Assembly: GCF_002934455.1 (NCBI RefSeq)
Contig: NZ_PTIR01000003.1
Coordinates: 1 to 64,000 of the forward strand
Direction of reading: 5' to 3'
DNA from: Trinickia symbiotica
GTDB taxonomy: Bacteria > Pseudomonadota > Gammaproteobacteria > Burkholderiales > Burkholderiaceae
DNA length: 64,000 nucleotides
Position numbers and translations under genes: made by a program. The notes beneath the pieces were generated by a model. That model saw only the letters and a list, made by a program, of their open reading frames with translations, was not told the origin of the DNA and ran no database searches. Numbering within the stretch: position 1 is the first letter of the stretch; every line of letters starts with the position of its first letter. Shown in pieces: positions 51,187 through 59,050 of the stretch.

Positions 51187-52659
51187 TTAACGCATCACGA
51201 ACGGATCGGCGATCGGCTGGTCCGACGTGCGAATCCAGACCGACTTGGTGCGTGTGTACTCGAGTACGGCTTCGAGTCCGCCTTCGCGGCCCAGACCGCT
51301 CAGGCCGTACCCACCGAACGGCACGATCGGCGACACCGCGCGATACGTATTGACCCAGACGATGCCCGCGCGCAGTGCACGCGTCAGCCGATGCGCACGA
51401 GTCAGATCGCGCGTGAACACGCCAGACGCGAGCCCGTAGCGCGTGTCGTTCGCGAGCGCGATCGCCTCGGCCTCCGTATCGAACGTCACGACGCTCAGCA
51501 CGGGACCGAACAGCTCTTCGATCACGCTGGGCACCTGCGCATGCGGACAATCGACGATGGTCGGCAAAAAATAGTGGCCCGCCGTCAATGCCTCCGGACG
51601 CGATCCCCCGACGACGACGCGGCCCCCCGCTTCCACGCTCGCCTGCAGTACTCGTTGAATGTGTTCGAGCTGGCGGAGAGTCGCGAGTGGCCCCATCTCC
51701 GTTGCGGCATCTTGCGGATCGCCGATGCGGATGGCGCGAGCGCGCGCAATCAAGCGCTCGAGGAGCGCGTCGTGGGTGCCGCGCTGCACGAGGAGGCGCG
51801 AGCCGGCCACGCAGCTCTGGCCAGTCGCCGCAAAAATGCCTGCGACGACGGCGTTGCATGCGCTATCGAGATCGGCATCGTCGAAGACGAGGACGGGCGA
51901 CTTGCCGCCCAGCTCGAGCGACATCGCCGCCAGGTTGTCGGCTGAGTTGCGCACCACGTGGCGCGCGGTTTCCGGTCCCCCCGTGAACGCGATGCGCGAG
52001 ACGAGCGGATGGCTCGTGAGCGTGCGTCCGCAGTCGTTACCGAAGCCGGTCACGATATTGACGACACCCTTCGGAAAGCCGGCTTCATGAACGAGCCGGG
52101 CGAATTCGAGCAGAGGCGCGGGGCCGTCTTCCGAGGCCTTCAGCACGACGGTGCAACCCGCGGCAACCGCGGGGCCGAGCTTCACGGCCGAGAGAAACAA
52201 CTGCGAATTCCAAGGGACGATCGCGGCGACGACGCCGACCGGCTCGCGCCGCAGCGTGACTTCCATATCGGGCTTGTCGACGGGCAGCCATGCCCCCTGG
52301 ATCTTGTCCGCCACGCCCGCGTAATAGCGGTAATACTCGGCGACATAGCCGATCTGGCTGCGCGTCTCGCGGATGATCTTGCCCGTGTCGCGCGTTTCGA
52401 GCTCGGCGAGCCGCGGCGCATGCCGTTCGATCGACTCGGCGAGCCGGTACAAGAGCTTTCCGCGTGCACTCGCGGTGAGATTGGCCCACGCGGGATCACT
52501 CAATGCGCGGTGTGCCGCGCGCACCGCACGGTCGACATCCTGCGCGCTCGCCTTCGGCATCTGCGCCCAAACGCTGCCGGATGACGGGTCGATGCTATCG
52601 AAATGCTCGTCAGCATCTTCGAACATACCATCGATGTATTGCTGAAACCGTTGAGACAT
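51187..52659 (-). CDS. Aldehyde dehydrogenase, NAD(P)+-dependent
   Basis: This 490-residue protein has the cofactor-site VVAAIVPWNSQLFLSAVKLG and VVLKASEDGPAPLLEFARLV, the general-base Glu in LELGGKSPVLVFDDADLD and the catalytic Cys in ATGQSCVAGSRLLV. It oxidises an aldehyde to a carboxylate with NAD(P)+. Placed after an LLM monooxygenase, it probably removes the aldehyde released by oxygenation of the operon's substrate. Confidence 0.92.
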   Translation of the reverse strand: MSQRFQQYIDGMFEDADEHFDSIDPSSGSVWAQMPKASAQDVDRAVRAAHRALSDPAWANLTASARGKLLYRLAESIERHAPRLAELETRDTGKIIRETRSQIGYVAEYYRYYAGVADKIQGAWLPVDKPDMEVTLRREPVGVVAAIVPWNSQLFLSAVKLGPAVAAGCTVVLKASEDGPAPLLEFARLVHEAGFPKGVVNIVTGFGNDCGRTLTSHPLVSRIAFTGGPETARHVVRNSADNLAAMSLELGGKSPVLVFDDADLDSACNAVVAGIFAATGQSCVAGSRLLVQRGTHDALLERLIARARAIRIGDPQDAATEMGPLATLRQLEHIQRVLQASVEAGGRVVVGGSRPEALTAGHYFLPTIVDCPHAQVPSVIEELFGPVLSVVTFDTEAEAIALANDTRYGLASGVFTRDLTRAHRLTRALRAGIVWVNTYRAVSPIVPFGGYGLSGLGREGGLEAVLEYTRTKSVWIRTSDQPIADPFVMR

Positions 52660-52700
52660 TTTCAGCCGCTCCCTTCATGAAAATGGCCGAAGGCAATACG

Positions 52701-53744
52701 TCAGCGTGCGCTAAATGCAGGCATCACTTCGGAGATGAACAGCTCGACCGACTTGCGCTTGCGCTCGAAGCTCATATGGCTGTCGAGCCAGAAGCTGTAT
52801 TGGTCGTAGCCCAGTTCCTCGTAGCGCTTCAGCCGCGCGATGACTTCTTTCGGCTCGCCGATGACAAGGTTCTTGCGGATTGCGTCAGGCGAATACTGCG
52901 GGAACATTTCGACGTCCGCATCGGTGAGTGGCTCCATGAATCCTTGCGCGATCGGGCGTTCGTTCTTGAACCATTTGCTGAAGTACCGGTAAAAGCGCGC
53001 GAGATCTTCCACGGCCGCATCGACCTCGGCCGCATTGGCGCCGACGAACGTGTGCATCAGCATCATCACTTGCGGGCGCGGCACGTCGGGATTCGCGGCA
53101 CATGCCGCATCGAAGCGCTCCATGAGGCTAGCGACTTCGGCATCGCCCGCGGCCAACGATGTGACCTGTACGTTGCAGCCGTTCGCCACGGCGAACGCAT
53201 GCGAGTTCGGATCGCGCGCGGCGAGCCACATCGGCGGATGCGGCTGCTGAATCGGGCGCGGGACGGGTGTCGCGGCGGGCCACGACCAGAATTCGCCTTG
53301 ATGTGCGTAATCACCCTCGAACAGCTTGCGCAAAGCCGGCACGAGCTCGCGCATGCGCGCTCCCGCGCTCATCGCATCGAGCCCGGGCAACAGGCGCTCG
53401 TACTCGAACGAATAGGCGCCGCGCGCGATACCGAGATCGAGCCTGCCGTTGCTCGCGACGTCGACCATGCCGGCTTCGCCGGCAAGTGCAATCGGATGCC
53501 AGAACGGCGCGATGACAGTACCCGTGCCCAGACGAATGCGCTCCGTTTTCGCGGCGAGATACGACAAATTGACGAACGGATTTGGCGCGATCGTGAATTC
53601 CATCGCATGATGCTCGCCGATCCACGCCGTCTCGAACCCTCCGCGCTCGGCAATCTGCACGAGCTCGGTCATCTGATCGAACAGTTCGCGATGCGACGTC
53701 TTCGTGTCGTACCGCTCCATGTGTAGAAACAACGAGAACTTCAT
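52701..53744 (-). CDS. LLM-class flavin-dependent monooxygenase
   Basis: The start at 53744 (MKFSLFLHMERYDTKTSHRE) is chosen because the N-terminal extension of the longer ORF is unlike the family. The 347-residue luciferase-like TIM barrel has FETAWIGEHHAMEFTIAPNP, RIRLGTGTVIAPFWHPIALA and VASNGRLDLGIARGAYSFEY, all typical of the family. It needs reduced flavin, presumably from the reductase domain encoded just upstream. Likely role: first oxidative step in breaking down the imported compound. Confidence 0.9.
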   Translation of the reverse strand: MKFSLFLHMERYDTKTSHRELFDQMTELVQIAERGGFETAWIGEHHAMEFTIAPNPFVNLSYLAAKTERIRLGTGTVIAPFWHPIALAGEAGMVDVASNGRLDLGIARGAYSFEYERLLPGLDAMSAGARMRELVPALRKLFEGDYAHQGEFWSWPAATPVPRPIQQPHPPMWLAARDPNSHAFAVANGCNVQVTSLAAGDAEVASLMERFDAACAANPDVPRPQVMMLMHTFVGANAAEVDAAVEDLARFYRYFSKWFKNERPIAQGFMEPLTDADVEMFPQYSPDAIRKNLVIGEPKEVIARLKRYEELGYDQYSFWLDSHMSFERKRKSVELFISEVMPAFSAR

Positions 53745-53811
53745 GATCTTGAATCTCCATTGGGCACGTCCGGAGCATCGTTTCGCCGCGCGCCTCGATC
53801 GATGAACGCGT

Positions 53812-55653
53812 TCAGTGAGCCGGCGCGAGAGGTTGGACCATGCCGGCCTCGGTATCGCCGACATAGATGCCGAACGCATCTTCGCTACGCTCTCGCACAT
53901 AGCGTTCGAGCATCGAGCGCACGGCGGCGTCGGGCAATGCATCCCAGGGAATCTGATGCAACGGGACGATTCGAAGCGCACCGCCCGACTGCGGTCCGAT
54001 ATCGTTCTTCACGCGGCCGCGGTAGTAGATGTTCACGCCGGGCGTCGGCCCTTTGCCTGATTCGAATACGGCGAAAAGAAAGTCCAGATGCACCTGGAGG
54101 CCGAGCTTCGCCAAGGCGCCATGCAGGCTCGCAGGGTCGCTTTCCGGTTCGAGCTTGGCGCCGGTCGGCAGTTGCAATCCCTCGGGCGTATCGAGCATGA
54201 CGAGCCCATGGCGATGCTCGAGAATCGCGCCGACTCGCGCACGCGGTCCCGCCGCGGCCAGCGCGTCGAGCGACAGGCTGAAGTTCACGTAGGCGCCGCG
54301 GCAGTAGCCAAGCGGCGACGAGGGCGTATGAATGAAGTCCAGGACGCGACCGATCAAAATGATGTGGTCGCCCGCATCGACGACTTCGTGTGTTGCGCAA
54401 TCGAAGCTGGCCGCCGCCCCATCCATGACCGGCGCGCCGGTGATGCGCGCATGCCAGGCCACTTGCGAGAACTTGTCGGCCGCCTTCGAGGCGAATACAC
54501 CCGACACGGCCTTCTGGTCCTCGGCCAGCACGCTCACAGCGAAATGACGCGTCCGCGAGAACACCGGAAAGCTCGATGCCGTCTTTGCGATGCAAACGAG
54601 AATGAGCGGCGGATCGAGCGAAACCGACGTGAACGAGTTTGCCGTGAAGCCGCGCGGGGACCCGTCTGGCTGGATCGTCGTCACGACCGTCACACCCGTC
54701 ACGAACGCGCCGAGCGCACGGCGAAATTCGGCGATATCGATGGCCTGTTCGTTGGTTGGCTCACTCATTGCGTCCCTCCGACTTCGATCCGCTGCTCGCC
54801 CACCGCACTTGCTGTCGGGCGCCCCCGCTCCGAGCAGAAATGCGAGCAGCCGTTCGTTCACTTGCGCCGGATTGGTCACGTTCATCATATGGCGCTCGTC
54901 AGCGATGATTTCCGCGCGGCCGAACGGCGCGGCAGCCGCCATGGCGCGCGACATTGCGGGATTCGAATTCGCGTCGCATTCGCCCGTAAGAAAAAGCGCG
55001 GGCATGGTCAGACTCGCCAGCCGGCCGACATGCGCGTCGTCCGATCGCGCAAAGAGGCGATACGTGCGCGCGTATCCTTCAGGATCGACATTCGAGAGCA
55101 GCGCACGCACCGCTTGCGCCGCCTTCGTCAGATGCGCCGGAACCGGATCGCCGAACCACCTTGCGAGCGTGGCCTCGATACCCGCTTCGTCGGGCGTATT
55201 GCCAAGCATGGCCGCTCGGCCCATGACTGCTTCGCGTTGGCTGGGCGTGCGGTCGTACACCGCGTTCAACGCCGCGACGCTGAGCGCGCGGTTCGGATGT
55301 GTCAGCGCAAACTCGAGTGCCACGAGCGCGCCCATCGAATGACCAACGACATGCGCGCGCTCGATTAGCAACGCGTCGAGCAGACGCTCGAGCTGCGCGG
55401 CGTATTCGCCGAGCGTAGGCTCGGGCGCGGGCAAAGCGCTGCCGCCATGTCCGAGCATGTCGTAGGCGATGACGCGATAGTGCGTCGTCAACGCATCGAT
55501 CTGCGGAGACCAGACGCTTTGGTTCATGCCTACGCCATGGATCAGCACGACTGACTCGCACGCGCCACCCGCCCGCGGCGGAAAAACGCTGTAGCTCGTG
55601 CCCGCGACGACGCCGCACATCATGGCAGGGTCGAGCGCGCGGTCAGCCTTCAT
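53812..55653 (-). CDS. Alpha/beta hydrolase fused to flavin reductase
   Basis: This single 613-codon frame encodes two enzymes. Residues 1-285 are an alpha/beta hydrolase (oxyanion HGVGMNQSVW, nucleophile Ser in VVGHSMGAL, His near ADERHMMNV). Residues 296-460 are a flavin reductase-like FMN domain (FRRALGAFVTGVTVVTTIQP, then RGFTANSFTSVSLDPPLILV). The last 150 residues (ILEHRHGLVMLDTPEGLQLP) look Nudix-like but lack the Nudix box. A strong GGAGGG lies five bases before codon 296, so the reductase may also be made alone. The 5' end overlaps the PF06684 gene by 11 bases. Confidence 0.8.
   Translation of the reverse strand: MKADRALDPAMMCGVVAGTSYSVFPPRAGGACESVVLIHGVGMNQSVWSPQIDALTTHYRVIAYDMLGHGGSALPAPEPTLGEYAAQLERLLDALLIERAHVVGHSMGALVALEFALTHPNRALSVAALNAVYDRTPSQREAVMGRAAMLGNTPDEAGIEATLARWFGDPVPAHLTKAAQAVRALLSNVDPEGYARTYRLFARSDDAHVGRLASLTMPALFLTGECDANSNPAMSRAMAAAAPFGRAEIIADERHMMNVTNPAQVNERLLAFLLGAGAPDSKCGGRAADRSRRDAMSEPTNEQAIDIAEFRRALGAFVTGVTVVTTIQPDGSPRGFTANSFTSVSLDPPLILVCIAKTASSFPVFSRTRHFAVSVLAEDQKAVSGVFASKAADKFSQVAWHARITGAPVMDGAAASFDCATHEVVDAGDHIILIGRVLDFIHTPSSPLGYCRGAYVNFSLSLDALAAAGPRARVGAILEHRHGLVMLDTPEGLQLPTGAKLEPESDPASLHGALAKLGLQVHLDFLFAVFESGKGPTPGVNIYYRGRVKNDIGPQSGGALRIVPLHQIPWDALPDAAVRSMLERYVRERSEDAFGIYVGDTEAGMVQPLAPAH
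54774..54779 (-). promoter_or_regulatory. Internal ribosome-binding site for a separate flavin reductase
   Basis: GGAGGG on the minus strand sits five bases before the ATG at 54768, codon 296 of the fused frame. It would start a 318-residue flavin reductase matching the usual N-terminus of the family. This suggests that the hydrolase and reductase were once, or still are, separate products. Confidence 0.55.
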
Positions 55654-56230
55654 TGGCCTCGAGCTCCTTCAGGTCCTGATAGCGGTCGCCGATGCGGTGG
55701 TGCGGCCGTCCGCCGATCGATGCGCCCAATGCGATCACGACCTCGTCCGGAGCGGGTGCATCGCCGATTGAGAATTGCACAGTCAGGTAATGCGAACGCA
55801 TCCCTTCGTCGTGCTTGTGCATCAGCGGAATCGAAATCGGGCAGTTGGGGCCGCCGCGCAAATTCGTGAAGCTCAGGTAGCTCTTCGCGCCGACCGCCTG
55901 GCGGAACTTGTTGCCGAAGCGCAGCGTGTGGATCAGCGCGGATGCATGCTCGACCTCACCCGAAGTGCCGACGATCGCTGCCTTGCCGTACCCCTCGACA
56001 GCCTCTCCGCCGCCGGCGAGACGGAGCACTTCGGCGGTCAGAATTTCGCCGAGCTGCGGCGCGAGCGCATGGATTTCCGGCTTCAGGTCTTCAACGAAAC
56101 CGCGCCCCGCCCATGGATTGCGAATCACCGCGGCGGCGCCAAACAACTTCAATGGCTGCGCCGCCTCCTTGCCGCCTTCGATGAACGTCGTCTCGGCGTA
56201 GGTGACCAGCTTGCGCATCTCCAATTTCAT
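55643..56230 (-). CDS. Amino acid synthesis family protein (PF06684 type)
   Basis: This 195-residue protein of the family once called DUF1185 starts MRKLVTYAETTFIEGGKEAA after a short leader and contains VIRNPWAGRGFVEDLKPEIH and KAAIVGTSGEVEHASALIHT. It is of usual length. The family name is historical and no reaction is established. It opens the leftward operon directly behind two GntR-type operators, and its stop overlaps the hydrolase start. Confidence 0.9.
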   Translation of the reverse strand: MKLEMRKLVTYAETTFIEGGKEAAQPLKLFGAAAVIRNPWAGRGFVEDLKPEIHALAPQLGEILTAEVLRLAGGGEAVEGYGKAAIVGTSGEVEHASALIHTLRFGNKFRQAVGAKSYLSFTNLRGGPNCPISIPLMHKHDEGMRSHYLTVQFSIGDAPAPDEVVIALGASIGGRPHHRIGDRYQDLKELEANEG

Positions 56231-56276
56231 ACCCGTTCTCCTTGCGAAGTGCCCGTTGGTGTCGCTTTCGGAGATT

Positions 56277-56288
56277 ATGGTATGCCAT
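56277..56288. promoter_or_regulatory. GntR/FCD operator 1 (ATGGTATGCCAT)
   Basis: Arms ATGG and CCAT flank TATG about 47 bp upstream of the PF06684 gene. It fits the pattern TGGNATNCCA shared with the sites at 56319 and 57234 and typical of FadR-type (FCD) GntR regulators. Confidence 0.7.
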
Positions 56289-56318
56289 CAATTTGGCCGC
56301 ACCAAGCGTTTCAATATT

Positions 56319-56330
56319 ATGGAATACCAT
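56319..56330. promoter_or_regulatory. GntR/FCD operator 2 (ATGGAATACCAT)
   Basis: The same ATGG-N4-CCAT form lies 42 bp from operator 1, exactly four helical turns, which would let two dimers bind the same DNA face upstream of the operon. Confidence 0.7.
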
Positions 56331-56470
56331 GATATGGCAGACGGAACCTCAGCGCGCCATGGGACGAGACGCGGCGCTCAGCCAAGCCCAAAAACAACGG
56401 CCGTCGGGTCGATTGCACCCCAAAAGTCGGACGCCGATCCAACCTTTGGGCGAATCGCTTGCGGCAGTCG

Positions 56471-57172
56471 TCAGGCGCGGCGGCTCGCTGGCTCTTGCTG
56501 TTGCCGTTCCTGCTCTGCGAGCGCATCCAACGCGAGTTCGGATGCGCGACGGATATGCGCCGCCGACGCCGCCGATGCCGCCTCTCCGTCGTGCCGCTCG
56601 ATTGCGTCGAGCAGCGCATTCATCTCCCGGTTCGACTCCGCGCCGCGGCCGGGCATCGCGATCGTCATCGCGCGAAGCCGGTTGATTCGCGCGTTCAGCG
56701 ACTTGACGACGGTGAGCGAGACCTGTTTGCCCGCCCCTTCGAACATTGCGTCGTAGAAGTGCTCGGTGTATTCCAGGACGCGCGAGAGGTCTTCCTTCTC
56801 GAATGCGTCCTCGATCATCTTGCGGATCTTGCGCAACCGCTTGACGAGCTGGGGTGTGGCCAGCTCGGCGCACGCACGCGCCGCGTTGGCCTCGAGCAAG
56901 CCGCGCAACTCATACATCTCGCCGATCAGCGCAGGATCGAGCCGCGCGACGATCGGCCCGTGCCCCGCCGCAATTTCCACGAGTCCCTCCGTCTCCAGAT
57001 GCCTCAACACTTCCCGCACGACGGTGCGGCTCACGCCGAGCTCATCGCACAGTGTTCTTTCGACAAGGCGGTCGCCCGGACGGAAATAACCTTGGACGAT
57101 CGCGCCCCGCAGTTTGTCCAGGGTGAGCTCGCGAAGCGTCTTGGCGTTGCGGTCGATTTTGAGGTCTGGCAT
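56471..57172 (-). CDS. GntR-family regulator with FCD domain
   Basis: The start at 57172 (MPDLKIDRNAKTLRELTLDK) gives 233 residues; a start at 57214 is also open. The winged helix at about residues 12-75 (LRGAIVQGYFRPGDRLVERT, LGVSRTVVREVLRHLETEGL) is followed by a helical FCD ligand domain (about 85-220). It is on the same strand as the operon and 240 bp upstream of it. The motif TGGNATNCCA occurs in front of both, so autoregulation and operon control are likely. The ligand is unknown. Confidence 0.9.
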   Translation of the reverse strand: MPDLKIDRNAKTLRELTLDKLRGAIVQGYFRPGDRLVERTLCDELGVSRTVVREVLRHLETEGLVEIAAGHGPIVARLDPALIGEMYELRGLLEANAARACAELATPQLVKRLRKIRKMIEDAFEKEDLSRVLEYTEHFYDAMFEGAGKQVSLTVVKSLNARINRLRAMTIAMPGRGAESNREMNALLDAIERHDGEAASAASAAHIRRASELALDALAEQERQQQEPASRRA

Positions 57173-57233
57173 AGGGAGCACAAATAATAGAGACGAAGCC
57201 ACGCGTCGCATCAAGCCGACCGAAGTCCACGCG

Positions 57234-57245
57234 TTGGAATGCCAT
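57234..57245. promoter_or_regulatory. GntR/FCD operator 3, before the regulator gene
   Basis: TTGGAATGCCAT contains the core TGGAATGCCA, the same TGGNATNCCA pattern as the two operon sites, 62 bp upstream of the regulator start. This supports autoregulation. Confidence 0.6.
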
Positions 57246-57307
57246 ATTATCGCCCATCTTCCATTGCCTCTTTTGTCGATCTGTCCGAAGGCCGCTCCCA
57301 GCGTCGT

Positions 57308-59050
57308 TCAAGTTCCCCCTAAACCGTGCGCCAGCGCGATCAGCAACAGAATCAGAAGAACCAGCGCCACGGTCTTCCAGAACATCACCGGATTGCGCGC
57401 GATCAACGGCAGCCGCGCCGCGGATTCCGTTTCGCCGCCGCCCGCGGCGAATCGATCGAGGTCGGCGCAGACCTCGATTGCATCCTGATAGCGGCGTTCG
57501 GGATCGCTCTGCGTCGCTTTTTCGAGCACGAGGTCGAGCCACACGGGAAGGCCGGGCCGGTGTCGATACAGCGGCACTCGCCCATTGAAGCCGTAGGGCG
57601 AGCGTCCGCCGCTGAACATGCGATACAGGGTGACGCCGAACGTGAAGACCTCGGAGCGCGCATCGCCCTGCGCGCCCTTGATGAGCTCGGGCGCCATGTA
57701 GGCGGGAGTACCCGGCGCGGTGGACGGCCCCGGCGCAAGCATTCCTGGCATATAGGCAAAGCCCAGATCGAGGAGCCTCACGCTGTCGTCGGGCAGCACC
57801 AGGACATTATCGGGTTTGATGTCGCGATGGAAAATGCCCAGCCGATTCAGCGCGTGGACCGCATGGCCGAGTTGCCGTGCGATCGCCAGCCCGCGCATCA
57901 GCGATATCGTCGTCTGGGTCATCAGGGTCTCCAGTGTCGAGCCGTCGAGGAACGGCATCACGACATAGAGGCGGCTCTGCCGCGCGGGATCGATCGCGCT
58001 CGGCGCAAGAATGTACTCGTCGTCGATCTTCCCCGCGAGCCACCGTTCCCGCACGATCGCCTGGCGCACGTTCGCGTCCTCGTCCACGCGCGGCTTCGGG
58101 AACTTGAGCGCGAGCCGCACATTCGGCTCGGCTAGATCGTGGCCAATGAAGATGCGGGAGTAGCGGCCGTCGCTCAGGATCGCGGTCAGCACATAACCAT
58201 CGACCACATCCCCGCACGCGGGAACCGCGAGAATCGGCAGATCGCCAAGCACGCCTTCGAGATAGCGATAGTCGAGTACCGGAATCTTGCGCACGTCGAC
58301 CACGACCGCCGAGATGTCGTCGATGGAGCCGCGCGAGCGCGCAGTCTGAACGAGCCGACGGGCTACGATGTCTGCGGACGCCTGCGCCGACAGCGTGGCC
58401 CGCAGCTCGCGCGCCGGCATACGTCGATAGAGACCGTCGGTGCAGAGCAGCAGGCGGTCGCCTTCCCGAAGCGCCCAGCGCTCGATGCGCGTCACGAGCT
58501 CGCACTGCAGCCCCACCGCATGGGCGACGAAGGCACCGAACGGCACGTCCATGACGTCATCTACGCCGAGTTGCGACAGCTCGCCCCCGCGCATCCGGTA
58601 GAGCCGCACATCCCCTGCGCCGATCAGCCAGGCGGCGCCGCCCCTGATCATGAGCGCCGCGAAGCACGCCGCCATCTGGCTCAGCTCGGCATCGCCGCGG
58701 CCAATTTGGTGCAGCCAGCGGTGAATCGCATCGAGCGAGCGCGATGCGGCGGCATCGGGCGCCAGCGTGTCAGGAGGCGCGTAGTAGCCGTCGATGAAGC
58801 TGCGCACGGCGAGCTCGGCGGCCACGCGCCCGCCCCGCCCGCCGCTCATCCCGTCGGCCAGCGCCACCACGCTGCCGCGCGTCGTGCGTTGCGTGACGTC
58901 GCCCAGCATCACGCCGACGTAGTCCTCGTTGCGCGCGCCGCGGCCCGCTTCCGAAACGAAGGCAATGTCGAGCTCGGGGCATTCGCCGCGCTCTGGCCGC
59001 AGCGTCATACCCCCTTGCTCGGCGAGGTTCGCGAGGGGAACGTCGTTCAT
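57308..59050 (-). CDS. PP2C phosphatase-Ser/Thr kinase fusion, membrane anchored
   Basis: This 580-residue protein has an N-terminal PP2C phosphatase domain (about 25-260: GARNEDYVGVMLGDV, VVALADGMSGGRGGRVAAEL, LLLCTDGLYRRM) and then a protein kinase domain (about 275-545: LALKFPKP with the ATP Lys, HRDIKPDNVLVLPDDSVRLL). DLG replaces the usual DFG. A C-terminal helix (FWKTVALVLLILLLIALAHG) anchors it with both domains cytoplasmic. Its ATG overlaps the APC permease stop by four bases, so it is translationally coupled to that transporter. Targets are unknown. Confidence 0.88.
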   Translation of the reverse strand: MNDVPLANLAEQGGMTLRPERGECPELDIAFVSEAGRGARNEDYVGVMLGDVTQRTTRGSVVALADGMSGGRGGRVAAELAVRSFIDGYYAPPDTLAPDAAASRSLDAIHRWLHQIGRGDAELSQMAACFAALMIRGGAAWLIGAGDVRLYRMRGGELSQLGVDDVMDVPFGAFVAHAVGLQCELVTRIERWALREGDRLLLCTDGLYRRMPARELRATLSAQASADIVARRLVQTARSRGSIDDISAVVVDVRKIPVLDYRYLEGVLGDLPILAVPACGDVVDGYVLTAILSDGRYSRIFIGHDLAEPNVRLALKFPKPRVDEDANVRQAIVRERWLAGKIDDEYILAPSAIDPARQSRLYVVMPFLDGSTLETLMTQTTISLMRGLAIARQLGHAVHALNRLGIFHRDIKPDNVLVLPDDSVRLLDLGFAYMPGMLAPGPSTAPGTPAYMAPELIKGAQGDARSEVFTFGVTLYRMFSGGRSPYGFNGRVPLYRHRPGLPVWLDLVLEKATQSDPERRYQDAIEVCADLDRFAAGGGETESAARLPLIARNPVMFWKTVALVLLILLLIALAHGLGGT

